64,000 bases of DNA from Primorskyibacter sedentarius (GTDB lineage Bacteria > Pseudomonadota > Alphaproteobacteria > Rhodobacterales > Rhodobacteraceae). The DNA is taken from the NCBI RefSeq assembly GCF_004342065.1, contig NZ_SLZU01000003.1, positions 345,762-409,761 of the forward strand, read 5' to 3'. The notes below the pieces were generated by a model. That model was not told where the DNA came from. It saw nothing but the letters and a program-made list of their open reading frames with translations, and did no database searches. How positions within the stretch are numbered: position 1 is the stretch's first letter; each line of letters begins with the position of its first letter. The position numbers and the translations under genes were made by a program. Shown here one piece after another: positions 24,314 to 34,527 of the stretch.

Positions 24314-26838
24314 GCGTGCCAGTTGCCTTTCGTCTGGCTGCACGCGAATTGCGGGGCGGTCTGCGCGGCTTTCGCGTGTTTCTGGCCTGCCTCGCGCTTG
24401 GCGTTGCGGCGATTGCTGCCGTGGGGTCTGTCCGCGCGGCCATTCAGTCGGGCCTGTCCGATCAGGGTGCGGTGATCCTGGGCGGCGACGCCGAATTGCG
24501 CCTGACCTATCGCGACGCCGACGAGGCAGAGCTGGCATGGATGCGCGAGATCTCGACCGCCATGTCGAAAGTGGTCGATTTCCGCTCGATGGTGGTGGTT
24601 CCAGGCGCCGGGGGCGAAGAGCGCGCGCTGACACAGGTGAAAGCGGTGGACGGGGCCTACCCTCTGCTGGGCACGCCGGAACTGGACCCGGAGATGCCCT
24701 TGCCAGAGGCGCTGGACGGTGACGGAACGATCCCGGGCGCCGTGATGGCGCCGGTGCTGGCGGACAGGCTGGGCCTTCAGACGGGCGACCGGTTTCGGCT
24801 TGGCACGCAAGAGTTCACCCTCTCTGCATTGCTGACCTATGAACCTGACGCCGGCAGCGCCGGGTTCAGCCTTGGCCCCCGCACGATTGTCCAGACACAG
24901 GCATTGGTAAACTCGGGCCTGCTTGCGCCCGGCACCCTCTTCGAGACGAACTATCGCCTGACCCTGCCCCCCGGCAGTGATCTGGACGCGCTGAAGACCG
25001 AGGCGCAGGACCGGTTCGCCGATAGCGGGATGCGTTGGCGCGATGCCCGCAACGGCGCGCCGGGCGTGGCGCGCTTTGTCGACCGGCTGGGCGCTTTTCT
25101 GGTGCTGGTGGGGCTATCGGGCCTTGCCGTGGGCGGCGTGGGCGTCTCTGCCGCCGTGCGGTCTTACCTGTCGGCCAAGACGGGCGTGATCGCCACGTTG
25201 CGGACGCTGGGGGCCAGCCGCGCCGTGATCTTCCAGACGTATTTCATCCAGATCGGCGCGCTCAGCCTTCTGGGCATCGCGATCGGGCTGATGTTGGGCG
25301 CGGGCATTCCGCTACTGCTCGCCCCGTTCATCGCCGCGTCATTGCCGGTGCCTGCCGATTTCTCGCTACACCTCTCTCCCTTGATCGAGGCCGCGATATA
25401 CGGGGTCCTGACCGCCGCGCTCTTCACGCTGTGGCCCTTGGCCCGAACGGAGGATGTGCGCGCCGCAACGTTGTTTCGCGATGCGCTGGGGCAGGCCAGG
25501 CTGCTGCCACGTCCGCGCTTTCTGTTGGCCACGGCGGCGCTGCTGGCAGTCTTGCTTGGAACGGCGGTTGCCTTTTCCGGCAACACGTTCCTGACGCTTT
25601 GGACGGCGGGCGGCATCATTGGCGCGCTGGTCGTGCTGGCTCTGGCGGCACAGGGTGTACGGCGGCTGGCCCGCGCCAGCGGCACCCTTGCGCGCGGTCG
25701 CCCGGTGTTGCGTTGGGCCCTGTCGGCTATCGGAGGACCGGGAGAGGCGGCAGCCTCTGTGATGATCTCGCTGGGATTGGGCCTGTCCGTTCTGGCGGCG
25801 GTCGGACAGATCGACGGCAATCTGCGCAAGGCGATTGACGGGCAATTGCCGGATGTCGCGCCGTCCTATTTCTTCGTGGACATCCAGCAGGACCAGATGC
25901 CGGGTTTCCTCGACCGGGTGGAGAATGACCCCGCCGTGTCGCGTGTCGACAGCGCGCCGATGCTGAGGGGTGTGCTGAACGGCATCAACGGGCGGCCCGC
26001 GCGCGAAGTTGCGGGCAATCATTGGGTCGTGCGCGGTGATCGCGGCCTGACATATTCTGCCGATCTGCCCGACAATACCACGCTGACCGCTGGCGAATGG
26101 TGGCCCCGGGATTATGCAGGCCCGCCGCTTGTCAGCTTTGCCGCCGAAGAGGCCGCAGAGATCGGCCTCAACTTGGGTGACAAGATCACCGTGAACATCC
26201 TTGGCCGCGATATCGAGGCCACCGTCGCCAGCTTCCGCGAGGTTGATTTCTCGACCATGGGGATCGGCTTCGTCATGACGTTGAACCCGGCCGCGCTGCA
26301 AGGCGCGCCGCACAGCTTCATTTCGACCGTTTACGCCGAGGAAGAGGCGGAAGCCGCCATTCTGCGCGACCTTGCCCAGGCCTACCCCAACATCACCGCG
26401 ATACGTGTGCGCGACGCCATCGATCAGGTCGGGACGCTGCTGATCTCTATCGCCAATGCGACGCGTTGGGGGGCAGCGGCCACATTGCTGACCGGCCTTC
26501 TGGTGCTGATCGGTGCTGCCGCGGCCGGAGAGCGCGCGCGCAGTTTCGAAGCCGCCTTGCTAAAGACACTGGGGGCGAGCCGTGGGCGCATTCTGCGCAG
26601 CTTTGCCCTGCGGTCGGCCTTGCTGGGTGCCGGTGCGGGTGTCGTTGCCGTGGTTGCTGGTGGACTGGGGGCCTGGGGGGTCATCACCTTCGTCATGGAG
26701 GCCGATTTCACCTTCCTGCCGGGGAATGCGCTAATGATCGTGTTCGGCGGCGTGGTCCTGACCCTGCTCTCCGGTCTGTTTTTTGCTCTGCGTCCGATGT
26801 CCGTCCGACCAGCGCGTATCTTGCGTGCGCGCGAATAG
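24310..26838 (+). CDS. FtsX-like ABC permease (YbbP type)
   Basis: This 842-residue inner-membrane protein has an N-terminal helix (FLACLALGVAAIAAVGSV), a periplasmic domain to about residue 250, a first FtsX domain (about 255-380), two further helices near 400-450, a second periplasmic domain and a C-terminal FtsX domain (about 690-835). ETLGAS-type coupling motifs appear twice (RTLGASRAVIF and KTLGASRGRIL) where the ATPase docks. The duplicated MacB-like layout and length match YbbP. Confidence 0.88.
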   Translation: MSVPVAFRLAARELRGGLRGFRVFLACLALGVAAIAAVGSVRAAIQSGLSDQGAVILGGDAELRLTYRDADEAELAWMREISTAMSKVVDFRSMVVVPGAGGEERALTQVKAVDGAYPLLGTPELDPEMPLPEALDGDGTIPGAVMAPVLADRLGLQTGDRFRLGTQEFTLSALLTYEPDAGSAGFSLGPRTIVQTQALVNSGLLAPGTLFETNYRLTLPPGSDLDALKTEAQDRFADSGMRWRDARNGAPGVARFVDRLGAFLVLVGLSGLAVGGVGVSAAVRSYLSAKTGVIATLRTLGASRAVIFQTYFIQIGALSLLGIAIGLMLGAGIPLLLAPFIAASLPVPADFSLHLSPLIEAAIYGVLTAALFTLWPLARTEDVRAATLFRDALGQARLLPRPRFLLATAALLAVLLGTAVAFSGNTFLTLWTAGGIIGALVVLALAAQGVRRLARASGTLARGRPVLRWALSAIGGPGEAAASVMISLGLGLSVLAAVGQIDGNLRKAIDGQLPDVAPSYFFVDIQQDQMPGFLDRVENDPAVSRVDSAPMLRGVLNGINGRPAREVAGNHWVVRGDRGLTYSADLPDNTTLTAGEWWPRDYAGPPLVSFAAEEAAEIGLNLGDKITVNILGRDIEATVASFREVDFSTMGIGFVMTLNPAALQGAPHSFISTVYAEEEAEAAILRDLAQAYPNITAIRVRDAIDQVGTLLISIANATRWGAAATLLTGLLVLIGAAAAGERARSFEAALLKTLGASRGRILRSFALRSALLGAGAGVVAVVAGGLGAWGVITFVMEADFTFLPGNALMIVFGGVVLTLLSGLFFALRPMSVRPARILRARE

Positions 26839-26907
26839 GCACCTTGATCCCGGCGCAATGGGCTGGCATGGGTCTGACAACCGTCACATCAGCCACGGGA
26901 TGAACCG

Positions 26908-27798
26908 ATGACCGAAACGTTGCCTATGCCCATCACCGCGCCGCTGACCCACGCGCAGCGGACCCAGCTTATCAATCTTGTGCGCCGCGCCGCCAGGACC
27001 GAGATCCTGCCCCGGTTCCGCGCACTTCGCGGTGACGAGATCGATACCAAGTCTGGCCCCGATGACCTTGTGACAGAGGCAGACCGCAATGCCGAGGCGA
27101 TGATCGCGCGGGGCATCGCGCGCGCCTTTCCCAACGCGCTGATCGTCGGAGAAGAGGCCGTAGCCAAACATCCCGAGCTTTGGGACGAGATCGACAGCGC
27201 CGATCTGGCCTTCATCATCGATCCGGTGGATGGCACCTGGAATTTTGCGAACGGGCTGGGTGTCTTCGGTGTGATCATCGCGGTCACGCGGTTCGGCCGT
27301 CCGGTCTTTGGTCTGCTCTACGACCCGATCCTTGACGACTGGATCATCGCCGACGAGGAGAACGCGGCAGAGTTTGTTCGCAAGAACCGCCCCGCCGCGC
27401 GTGTGCACGTCTCTCAGGGGGGCCCGATCGAAGGGCTGTCGGGCTATCTTCCGCTCGCACTTCTGCCCAAGGACAAGCAGGCCGAAATGGCCGCCACCTT
27501 CCCCGATTTCAACCGGGTGCTGAACCTGCGGTGCTCCTGCCATGAATTCCGGATGCTGGCGCAGGGCAAGATGGATTTCCTTGTCACCGGCCATCTGACC
27601 CCGTGGGACCATGCAGCAGGCGTAATTATCTGTCGCCAGGCGGGCGGGCATGTGGCGATGCTGGACGGGTCCGACTATACCGCCGGCCAGCGCGGGGGTT
27701 ACGTGTTGGCAGCCCCCGATGCCGCGACATGGGCCCGGTTGCGCGACCGCTTTGCCTTCTTGCTGGACGGCGACGCCGCGGAGAACGTCGAAAACTGA
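26908..27798 (+). CDS. Inositol monophosphatase family phosphatase
   Basis: This 296-residue metal-dependent sugar-phosphatase-fold enzyme has the metal-binding blocks GEEAV, IDPVDGTWNF and WDHAAG. Members hydrolyse inositol monophosphate, 3'-phosphoadenosine 5'-phosphate, histidinol phosphate or fructose bisphosphate; the DPVDGT variant with FANGLGVFG does not decide among them. It is followed by a palindrome pair and a convergent transglycosylase gene. Confidence 0.82.
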   Translation: MTETLPMPITAPLTHAQRTQLINLVRRAARTEILPRFRALRGDEIDTKSGPDDLVTEADRNAEAMIARGIARAFPNALIVGEEAVAKHPELWDEIDSADLAFIIDPVDGTWNFANGLGVFGVIIAVTRFGRPVFGLLYDPILDDWIIADEENAAEFVRKNRPAARVHVSQGGPIEGLSGYLPLALLPKDKQAEMAATFPDFNRVLNLRCSCHEFRMLAQGKMDFLVTGHLTPWDHAAGVIICRQAGGHVAMLDGSDYTAGQRGGYVLAAPDAATWARLRDRFAFLLDGDAAENVEN

Positions 27799-27807
27799 GC
27801 GCGCCCT

Positions 27808-27873
27808 GCCCCGGACCTGATCCGGGGCCTCAACCGGCCAAGGCTACACAAGGCCCCGGATCAAGTCCGGGGC
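27808..27873. repeat. REP-like palindrome pair
   Basis: Two 21-base units with identical 8-bp arms (GCCCCGGA/TCCGGGGC) lie at 27,808-27,828 (loop CCTGA) and 27,853-27,873 (loop TCAAG). Each unit is the reverse complement of the other except at one loop base. They sit between two convergent genes, as REP/BIME elements usually do, and may also stop transcription from both sides. Confidence 0.75.
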
Positions 27874-27906
27874 GCGTCACGGCCCGCATCCGCCGACGTC
27901 CCTAGT

Positions 27907-29142
27907 CTATCGGCCTAGAGCGGCTTTCATCTTCGCTTCCGGGAAACAGGTGGCGGCCTGTCCGGTCGCTTCTTGCCAGCGCCCGATGGACCGGCGGGTC
28001 TTGTAGCCCGCCAGACCGTCCGCGCCGCCCACATCATGGCCCATTGCCTCCAGCGCGCGCTGCATGGCCGCCACGTCTGAACGCCGCAATCCGCCCACAG
28101 CCCCCCACCGCGCAGTGAAATCGCCCACGCCATAGGCGATACGGTCCCCGACATGGCCAACAAACAATGCGTAGAGATCGCTCATGTTATAGTCCTTGAG
28201 GACGTAAAAGTTGGGTGTCACGATAAAGGCAGGTCCGTTTCGCCCGGCAGGCATCAGCAGGTAACCCTCTGCCCGCCGTTCATGGTCCGGAAATGCCCGG
28301 CCGGACACGCGGGCGATCCCCATCGCCTCCCAAACGCGGATCTTGCGCCCCTGATCGGGCCCTTCCAGCGTGCACGATACCGTCGCCGGCACAGAGACCT
28401 CAAAGCCCCAGTCACGGCCGTTCTTCCAGCCGTGTTTTTGCAGGTAGCGCGCGATGGAGGCAATCGTGTCTGCCTCTGATCTCCAGATATCGGCGTGACC
28501 GTCACCATTCCCGTCAGCGGCGTATTTCAGAAAACTTGACGGCATGAATTGCGGCTGGCCAAGCGCCCCCGCCCAGCTCGACTTCATCGCACCCGTGGGC
28601 GCGTGACCGGCTTCGGCAATCTGCAACGCCGCTATCAGTTCATCACGGAAGTATTCCGCGCGCGTGGACATGAACCCCTTGGTGCCCAAGACCTCGAACA
28701 CGTCATGGGGGATCTTCACCCGGCCGTAACCGCTCTCGCGCCCCCAGATCGCCAGAATAATGCGTCCCGGTACGCCGGTCATGCGCTCTGCCGCCGAGAG
28801 CGCCGCGGCGTGACGTGCTGCCATTTGTTTGCCGACAGAGGTCGCGCCATCTATCGAGCCGCGGTTGAAGTACTTACCCGGACTGCCGAATTCCGCCTGA
28901 CGCTGGCGCTGCGGGGTCCGCTTTTTCGTGCCGGGTGGCACAAGGTCGGGCAAATCCCAGTTCAGGGACACTCCCGTGAAAGCTGTCTCGAACGTCTCGC
29001 GCCCCACGCCTTTGGACCGGGCGCGCGGCCAGATTTCCTGCTCCAACCAGCTGCGAAACTGCTGTTCCACCGCCGCCCGGTCCTGTGCGAACGCCTGCCC
29101 GCACAGTCCCAATAGGAGCACGACCAGTGCCAGTACTTTCAT
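27907..29142 (-). CDS. Lytic murein transglycosylase (MltB family)
   Basis: This 411-residue periplasmic muramidase cleaves peptidoglycan glycan strands to anhydro-muropeptides. It has a signal peptide (MKVLALVVLLLGLCGQAFAQ), catalytic E136 in AIWGRESGYG, the LGQPQFMPSSFLKYA block and a C-terminal peptidoglycan-binding domain of about 55 residues ending near ALGR. The start at 29,142 is placed at the signal peptide rather than ten codons upstream. Confidence 0.88.
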   Translation of the reverse strand: MKVLALVVLLLGLCGQAFAQDRAAVEQQFRSWLEQEIWPRARSKGVGRETFETAFTGVSLNWDLPDLVPPGTKKRTPQRQRQAEFGSPGKYFNRGSIDGATSVGKQMAARHAAALSAAERMTGVPGRIILAIWGRESGYGRVKIPHDVFEVLGTKGFMSTRAEYFRDELIAALQIAEAGHAPTGAMKSSWAGALGQPQFMPSSFLKYAADGNGDGHADIWRSEADTIASIARYLQKHGWKNGRDWGFEVSVPATVSCTLEGPDQGRKIRVWEAMGIARVSGRAFPDHERRAEGYLLMPAGRNGPAFIVTPNFYVLKDYNMSDLYALFVGHVGDRIAYGVGDFTARWGAVGGLRRSDVAAMQRALEAMGHDVGGADGLAGYKTRRSIGRWQEATGQAATCFPEAKMKAALGR

Positions 29143-29203
29143 CAAAGCCCCCTGCCCGCCTCTTTCACCCAATTATAGGCCGAGGGGCGGGCAGCGCAAA
29201 GCT

Positions 29204-32053
29204 CTACTCTGCGGCCTCGGCATAGTCGGACATTGGCGGGCAGGTGCAGACGAGGTTCCGATCGCCCCATGCGTTGTCAACACGGTTGACCGGCGGCCAG
29301 TACTTGTCGACCCGGAAGGCACCGGGGGGGAAGCATCCCTGCTCGCGGCTATAGGGACGATCCCATTCCTTGACGAGATCCTCCATCGTGTGCGGCGCGT
29401 TCTTCAGCGGGTTGTTTTCCGCGTCAATCTTGCCCTCTTCGATGGCGCGGATTTCTTCGCGGATCGCCAGCATGGCATCACAGAACCGGTCAAGCTCCGC
29501 CTTGGTCTCGCTTTCCGTGGGTTCAACCATCAGCGTGCCCGCGACAGGCCAGCTCATCGTCGGCGCGTGGAACCCGCAATCGATCAGCCGCTTGGCGATA
29601 TCTTCGACAGTGACCCCTGCGCTTTTCTCAAACGGCCGCGTATCGAGGATGCATTCATGCGCAACCCGTCCCGTCGGTCCCTTGTAGAGCACGTCATACG
29701 CCCCTTCGAGCCGCCGCGCGATGTAGTTGGCGTTCAGGATCGCCACCCGCGTCGCCTGCGTCAGCCCCTCGCCGCCCATCATCAGGCAATAGGCCCAGCT
29801 GATCGGAAGCAAAGAGGGCGAACCGTAAGGCGCGGCCGCCACCGGCCCCTCGCTGCCGCCAGACACAGGGTGGCCGGGCAGATGCGCGACAAGGTGCTGT
29901 TTCACGCCAATCGGTCCCATGCCGGGACCGCCGCCGCCATGCGGAATGCAGAAGGTCTTATGCAGGTTGAGGTGGCTGACATCGCCACCCAGATCGCCGG
30001 GGCGGCTTAGCCCCACCATCGCGTTCATGTTGGCCCCGTCGATATAGACCTGCCCGCCATGGGAATGGGTGATCTCGCAAACCTCTTTCACCGTCTCCTC
30101 GAACACACCATGGGTGGAGGGATAGGTGATCATGCAGCCGGCCAGAGCCTCGGCATGTTTCTCGGCCTTGGCACGGAAATCCTCCAGATCGATATCGCCG
30201 TTTTCGGCCGATTTCACCGGAACGACCTTCCAGCCCACCATCTGCGCGCTGGCCGGGTTGGTGCCATGAGCGCTTGTCGGGATCAGGCAGACATTGCGAT
30301 GCCCCTGCCCCTGCGCCCGGTGCCAGGCCGCAATCGTCAGCAGCCCCGCATATTCGCCCTGCGCGCCCGAATTGGGCTGCATGGAAATCGCATCGTAACC
30401 GGTGATATCGCACAGCTTGTTGGACAGATCCGCGATCAGCTCGGCATAGCCCTGCGCCTGATCGGCCGGGCAATAAGGGTGCAGCATGGCAAATTCGCGC
30501 CAGCTGACCGGCATCATCTCAGCCGCAGAGTTCAGCTTCATCGTGCAGGACCCCAGCGGGATCATCGCGCGGTCCAGCGCCAGATCGCGATCGGCAAGAC
30601 GGCGCATATAGCGCATCATCTCGGTCTCGGCGCGGTTCATGTGGAATACGTCATGTTCCAGATAACCGGACTGGCGCAGCAGCGAACCCGGCAACCGGTA
30701 TTCCGCTGTCAGATCATCGTCCCGCAGCGACAGCCCGAAGGCACGCCAGACCGACTCGATCACTTCGGGGCGGGTCGCTTCGTCCAGCGTGATGCCGACC
30801 TTTGTTTTGCCCACACGACGCAGGTTCACACCTTCGCGCACCGCAGCCTGCAAAACGCCGCGCTGCAGCAGCCCGACCTCTACCGTGATCGTGTCGAAAA
30901 ACACGTCCGGCTCTATGACAAAGCCCGCCGCCTGCAGCCCGCGGGCCAACCGAACCGTCTTGCGGTGAATGCGCTGCGCAATGGCGCGCAGCCCGTCCGG
31001 CCCGTGGAAGACGGCATAAAACCCCGCCATCACGGCCAGCAGCGCCTGCGCGGTACAGACATTCGAGGTCGCCTTCTCGCGCCGGATATGCTGCTCTCGG
31101 GTTTGCAGTGACAGACGGTAGGCACGGTTGCCATGACTGTCGATGGAGACACCGACAATCCGCCCCGGCATCGCGCGCTTATAGGCATCTTTCGTCGCCA
31201 TATAGGCCGCGTGCGGGCCGCCATAGCCCATCGGCACGCCGAACCGCTGAGTGGACCCGACGGCGATATCCGCCCCCATCGCGCCCGGCTCTTTCAGCAG
31301 ACAAAGCGCCATTGGATCGGCGGACACCACCGCGATGGCCTTGGCCTCGTGCAGCGCCGCGATAACATCGGTGAAATCGCGCACGTGACCATGCGTGCCC
31401 GGATACTGGAAGATCGCGCCAAAGACGGCCTCGGGGTCCAGATCCTCTGGCGCGCCGATGATGACCTCGATGCCCAGCGGGGCGGCGCGGGTCTGCATCA
31501 CCGCAATATTCTGCGGATGGCAGTTTTCATCCACGAAAAAGGCGGGCGCCTTGGACTTGGCGACGCGCTGCGCCATTGTCATCGCCTCGGCGCAGGCCGT
31601 GGCCTCGTCCAGCAGCGATGCGTTGGCGACCTCCAGCCCAGTCAGATCGGACACCATCGTCTGGTAATTCAGCAGCGCCTCCAGCCGGCCTTGGCTGATT
31701 TCGGGCTGGTAAGGCGTGTAAGCCGTATACCAGGCCGGGTTCTCGAAGATGTTGCGCTGGATCGCGGGTGGTGTGACCGTGCCGTGATAGCCCTGCCCGA
31801 TCAGCGACACCAAGACCTTGTTCTTCTCGGCCGTCTCTCGCATGTGATGCAGCAATTCGCGTTCCGACATCGGCTTGCCGAAATCCAGCGGCTCTGCCTG
31901 CCGGATCGCGCGCGGCACGGTCTGGTCGATCAGCGCGTCCAGATCCGCAACACCCAGCACGTCGAACATATCCGACATCTCTGCGGGCGATGGGCCGATG
32001 TGACGCCTGTTGGCGAAGTCATAGGGCAGATACTCGGTAGGGTCATAGCTCAT
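29204..32053 (-). CDS. gcvP: Glycine dehydrogenase (decarboxylating), P-protein
   Basis: This 949-residue single-chain P-protein decarboxylates glycine with pyridoxal phosphate and passes the aminomethyl group to lipoyl-GcvH. The N-terminal half ([11 protein letters not shown]) and C-terminal half are fused as usual. The PLP lysine lies in [18 protein letters not shown]. The start [13 protein letters not shown] is chosen from family length; the frame extends 60 codons upstream into the gap after gcvH. It is the third gene of the gcvT-gcvH-gcvP operon. Confidence 0.95.
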   Translation of the reverse strand: MSYDPTEYLPYDFANRRHIGPSPAEMSDMFDVLGVADLDALIDQTVPRAIRQAEPLDFGKPMSERELLHHMRETAEKNKVLVSLIGQGYHGTVTPPAIQRNIFENPAWYTAYTPYQPEISQGRLEALLNYQTMVSDLTGLEVANASLLDEATACAEAMTMAQRVAKSKAPAFFVDENCHPQNIAVMQTRAAPLGIEVIIGAPEDLDPEAVFGAIFQYPGTHGHVRDFTDVIAALHEAKAIAVVSADPMALCLLKEPGAMGADIAVGSTQRFGVPMGYGGPHAAYMATKDAYKRAMPGRIVGVSIDSHGNRAYRLSLQTREQHIRREKATSNVCTAQALLAVMAGFYAVFHGPDGLRAIAQRIHRKTVRLARGLQAAGFVIEPDVFFDTITVEVGLLQRGVLQAAVREGVNLRRVGKTKVGITLDEATRPEVIESVWRAFGLSLRDDDLTAEYRLPGSLLRQSGYLEHDVFHMNRAETEMMRYMRRLADRDLALDRAMIPLGSCTMKLNSAAEMMPVSWREFAMLHPYCPADQAQGYAELIADLSNKLCDITGYDAISMQPNSGAQGEYAGLLTIAAWHRAQGQGHRNVCLIPTSAHGTNPASAQMVGWKVVPVKSAENGDIDLEDFRAKAEKHAEALAGCMITYPSTHGVFEETVKEVCEITHSHGGQVYIDGANMNAMVGLSRPGDLGGDVSHLNLHKTFCIPHGGGGPGMGPIGVKQHLVAHLPGHPVSGGSEGPVAAAPYGSPSLLPISWAYCLMMGGEGLTQATRVAILNANYIARRLEGAYDVLYKGPTGRVAHECILDTRPFEKSAGVTVEDIAKRLIDCGFHAPTMSWPVAGTLMVEPTESETKAELDRFCDAMLAIREEIRAIEEGKIDAENNPLKNAPHTMEDLVKEWDRPYSREQGCFPPGAFRVDKYWPPVNRVDNAWGDRNLVCTCPPMSDYAEAAE

Positions 32054-32171
32054 TGAGAAACCTCGTTCACGCAAGCCGCAGGCAGTCGGTCTGGAAGACA
32101 AGGCCGCCGGGCTCGGCACCTTGTCTTCTGGTTGGTTGAAATGGTCCGGGGCGCAGCCCCCGGGGTCCCTG

Positions 32172-32534
32172 TCAGTCCGCGATGAAGGCCTTGTACGCGG
32201 CCTCATCCATATATTCGTCCAGCGCCGAAGCATCTTCGATCTTCAGCTTGAAGAACCATGCATCGCCCTCGGGGTCGTCATTGACCTTGCCGGGCTCTTC
32301 GACCAGCACCTCGTTGACCTCGACCACCTCGCCATCAAGCGGCGCCAGAATGTCGGACGCGGCCTTGACGCTTTCGATCACCACGATCTCGTCATCGCGG
32401 GTGACGCTGGCGCCAACATCTGGCAGTTCGACGAACACCACATCGCCCAGCTGCTCTGCGGCATGGGCCGTGATGCCCACAGTGACGACATCGCCATCCA
32501 GATCCAGCCATTCATGTTCTTCAGTGTATTTCAT
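32172..32534 (-). CDS. gcvH: Glycine cleavage system H protein
   Basis: This 120-residue lipoyl carrier protein shuttles the aminomethyl group between P-, T- and L-proteins. The lipoylation lysine is K57 in [11 protein letters not shown]. It starts 18 bases after gcvT. The 118-base gap to gcvP is unusually wide for this operon and contains no recognised gene. Confidence 0.95.
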   Translation of the reverse strand: MKYTEEHEWLDLDGDVVTVGITAHAAEQLGDVVFVELPDVGASVTRDDEIVVIESVKAASDILAPLDGEVVEVNEVLVEEPGKVNDDPEGDAWFFKLKIEDASALDEYMDEAAYKAFIAD

Positions 32535-32552
32535 GCGCGTTTTCCTTTATCC

Positions 32553-33683
32553 TTATCTCTTGAATCCGGGGGTGACGAACGGCAGTTTCGCAACCTTTAC
32601 AGGCAGCCGCTTGCCGCGCACCTCTCCGAAAAGCTCTGTCTCGACAGCAGCATGGGACGCCTCGACATATCCCATTGCAACCGGCGCGCCGATGGTCGGG
32701 CCAAATCCGCCGGATGTCACCTGTCCAATTGGCGTATCGGCCTCTTTAAATGCAAAAAGTTGCACGCCTTCGCGCATTGGTGCGCGCCCGTCAGGCTGCA
32801 GCCCCACGCGCTTGCGCGCAGGCCCGTCGGTCACCTCAGCCAGCACGCGCTCAGACCCCGGAAATCCGCCCGCGCGGTCGCCCCCGCTGCGGCGGATTTT
32901 TTGAATGGCCCAGGTCAGCCCCGCCTCGACCGGGGAGGTCACGCTGTCAATGTCATGGCCGTAAAGGCACAGCCCCGCCTCCAGCCGCAGACTGTCGCGC
33001 GCGCCCAACCCGATGGGCAGCACGTCCTCATGCGACAGCAGCGCCCGGGCAAGATCCTCTGCCGCCGATGCGGGCACGGAAATCTCGAACCCGTCCTCAC
33101 CGGTATAGCCAGAGCGTGACACCCAGCATTCCGCCCCTGCGATGGGCAGCGTCTCTACATCCATGAAACGCATGTCGCGGATGGCTGGGTAATGTTCGGC
33201 CAGAACCGCCTCGGCCGCTGGTCCCTGCAATGCCAAAAGCGCGCGCGTGTCGATCAGTTTGACCGTGACCTCGGGCTCCAGCGCGGCGCGCATCCGCGCC
33301 AGATCCGCGTCCTTGCACGCGGCATTCACGACGACAAACAGGTGATCGCCGCGATTGGCGATCATCAGATCATCCTCGATCCCGCCATCCTCATTGGTGA
33401 AAAAGCCATAGCGCTGCCGACCCTCCGCCAGCCCTGCGACATCCACCGGCACCAGCGTTTCCAGCGCCAGCGCCGCCTTTTGCGGATCGCGCGCCCGCAG
33501 GATCACCTGACCCATGTGGCTGACATCGAACAGCCCGGCCTTGGCGCGCGTGTGATTGTGTTCCGCCATGACGCCCGTGGCGTATTGCACGGGCATCTCG
33601 TAGCCGGCAAAGGGCACCATCTTGGCGCCAAGTTTGACATGCAGATCGTAAAGCGGCGTGCGTTTCAATTCTTCGTCCGACAA
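32553..33683 (-). CDS. gcvT: Glycine cleavage system T protein (aminomethyltransferase)
   Basis: This 376-residue enzyme transfers the methylene group from aminomethyl-lipoyl GcvH to tetrahydrofolate. Family motifs include PFAGYEMPVQY, FDVSHMGQ and SRSGYTGEDGFEI. The start is probably TTG (TTG TCG GAC GAA GAA), giving an N-terminus SDEELKRTPLYDLH that matches family length, with AGGGGA upstream. The only in-frame ATGs (33,755 and 33,758) would begin directly behind the riboswitch aptamer and add 25 implausible residues. Confidence 0.92.
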   Translation of the reverse strand: MSDEELKRTPLYDLHVKLGAKMVPFAGYEMPVQYATGVMAEHNHTRAKAGLFDVSHMGQVILRARDPQKAALALETLVPVDVAGLAEGRQRYGFFTNEDGGIEDDLMIANRGDHLFVVVNAACKDADLARMRAALEPEVTVKLIDTRALLALQGPAAEAVLAEHYPAIRDMRFMDVETLPIAGAECWVSRSGYTGEDGFEISVPASAAEDLARALLSHEDVLPIGLGARDSLRLEAGLCLYGHDIDSVTSPVEAGLTWAIQKIRRSGGDRAGGFPGSERVLAEVTDGPARKRVGLQPDGRAPMREGVQLFAFKEADTPIGQVTSGGFGPTIGAPVAMGYVEASHAAVETELFGEVRGKRLPVKVAKLPFVTPGFKR

Positions 33684-33769
33684 CCCGTCATTCCCCTGTC
33701 TAACAAGGTCCCGGGTCCGTCTGTGGGGACGTACCGGCACCCGTGCGCGCGTCATCACGATGCGCCTCG

Positions 33770-33935
33770 GATGCCCCCTCTGTCCTTTCGCCTGAGATCG
33801 TTATCCCTTCGGCGGATGCGATTCATGCGCATCACTCTCCAGAGTACTTAACCTGCGAAGGTCCCTTTGGCCTGAGAGTTTCCGGGGCGGTTGCTCCTTC
33901 GGCACCGGCAATGCCGGTTCTCCCCTCGCAGATTC
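33770..33935 (-). promoter_or_regulatory. Tandem glycine riboswitch
   Basis: Read on the minus strand, two aptamers follow one another. The first (33,932 to about 33,858) has GCCGAAGGAGCAA and AACTCTCAGGCCAAAGGGACC. The second (33,842 to about 33,772) has GCCGAAGGGATAACG and ATCTCAGGCGAAAGGACAG. These are the conserved cores of the gcvT RNA element. About 88 bases separate the second aptamer from the gcvT start and should hold the expression platform. Glycine binding would turn on gcvTHP. Confidence 0.93.
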
Positions 33936-33944
33936 GGGGTGAAG

Positions 33945-34430
33945 CTATTTGACACTCGTCAGCGTGGCAAGAGGTCTTTGCCGCGTCCCTTCACAAACAT
34001 GCGCCGACAGGAAATCCAGCAGCGCCACATTTCCGCAAACCATGCCGTCCAGTGTCACGGGGTCAAGCGTGCGGTAGAACGCCTCTGCTGCCTCTGTCAG
34101 CGCGGATCTCAGCCGACAGCATTCCGTCAGCGGGCAGGTATTGTCGACATCGGCAAAACACTCTGCAAGCGGCACCGGCGCTTCGAGTTTTCGGAAAATC
34201 TCGCCGATCACGATGTCACTTGCCGGGCGCGCCAGCTGAAGCCCCCCGTTCCGCCCCCGCTGCGTGTGCAGATACCCCATTTGCGCCAGTTGGTTGATGA
34301 CCTGTGCAAGATGATTTTCCGACGCGTTGCAGCGCGCGGCAATCTCTGCCTTCGTGACCATCCGGGTCGGGTTCGCCGCGCAGAACATCAGCACGCGCAT
34401 GGCGATATTGGTGCGTTTCGTGATGCGCAT
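33945..34430 (-). CDS. nsrR: Rrf2-family nitric-oxide-sensing repressor (NsrR)
   Basis: This 161-residue regulator has a winged helix-turn-helix (MRITKRTNIAMRVLMFCA...; CNASENHLAQVINQL) and iron-sulfur ligands C91, C99 and C105 within ECFADVDNTCPLTECC. The spacing and LDGMVCGN-like C-terminus fit NsrR rather than IscR. Loss of the cluster on exposure to nitric oxide relieves repression. The gene ends just ahead of the glycine riboswitch on the same strand, so read-through into gcvTHP is possible. Confidence 0.85.
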   Translation of the reverse strand: MRITKRTNIAMRVLMFCAANPTRMVTKAEIAARCNASENHLAQVINQLAQMGYLHTQRGRNGGLQLARPASDIVIGEIFRKLEAPVPLAECFADVDNTCPLTECCRLRSALTEAAEAFYRTLDPVTLDGMVCGNVALLDFLSAHVCEGTRQRPLATLTSVK

Positions 34431-34527
34431 TACCTGTCCTCCCGGCGGGGTCCTATCGATGCGAACTTGCACGCAATTGTCGAAAAGCGGTTTGATTCAG
34501 GTCAACCCGGTGGCACAAACCTGTTCC

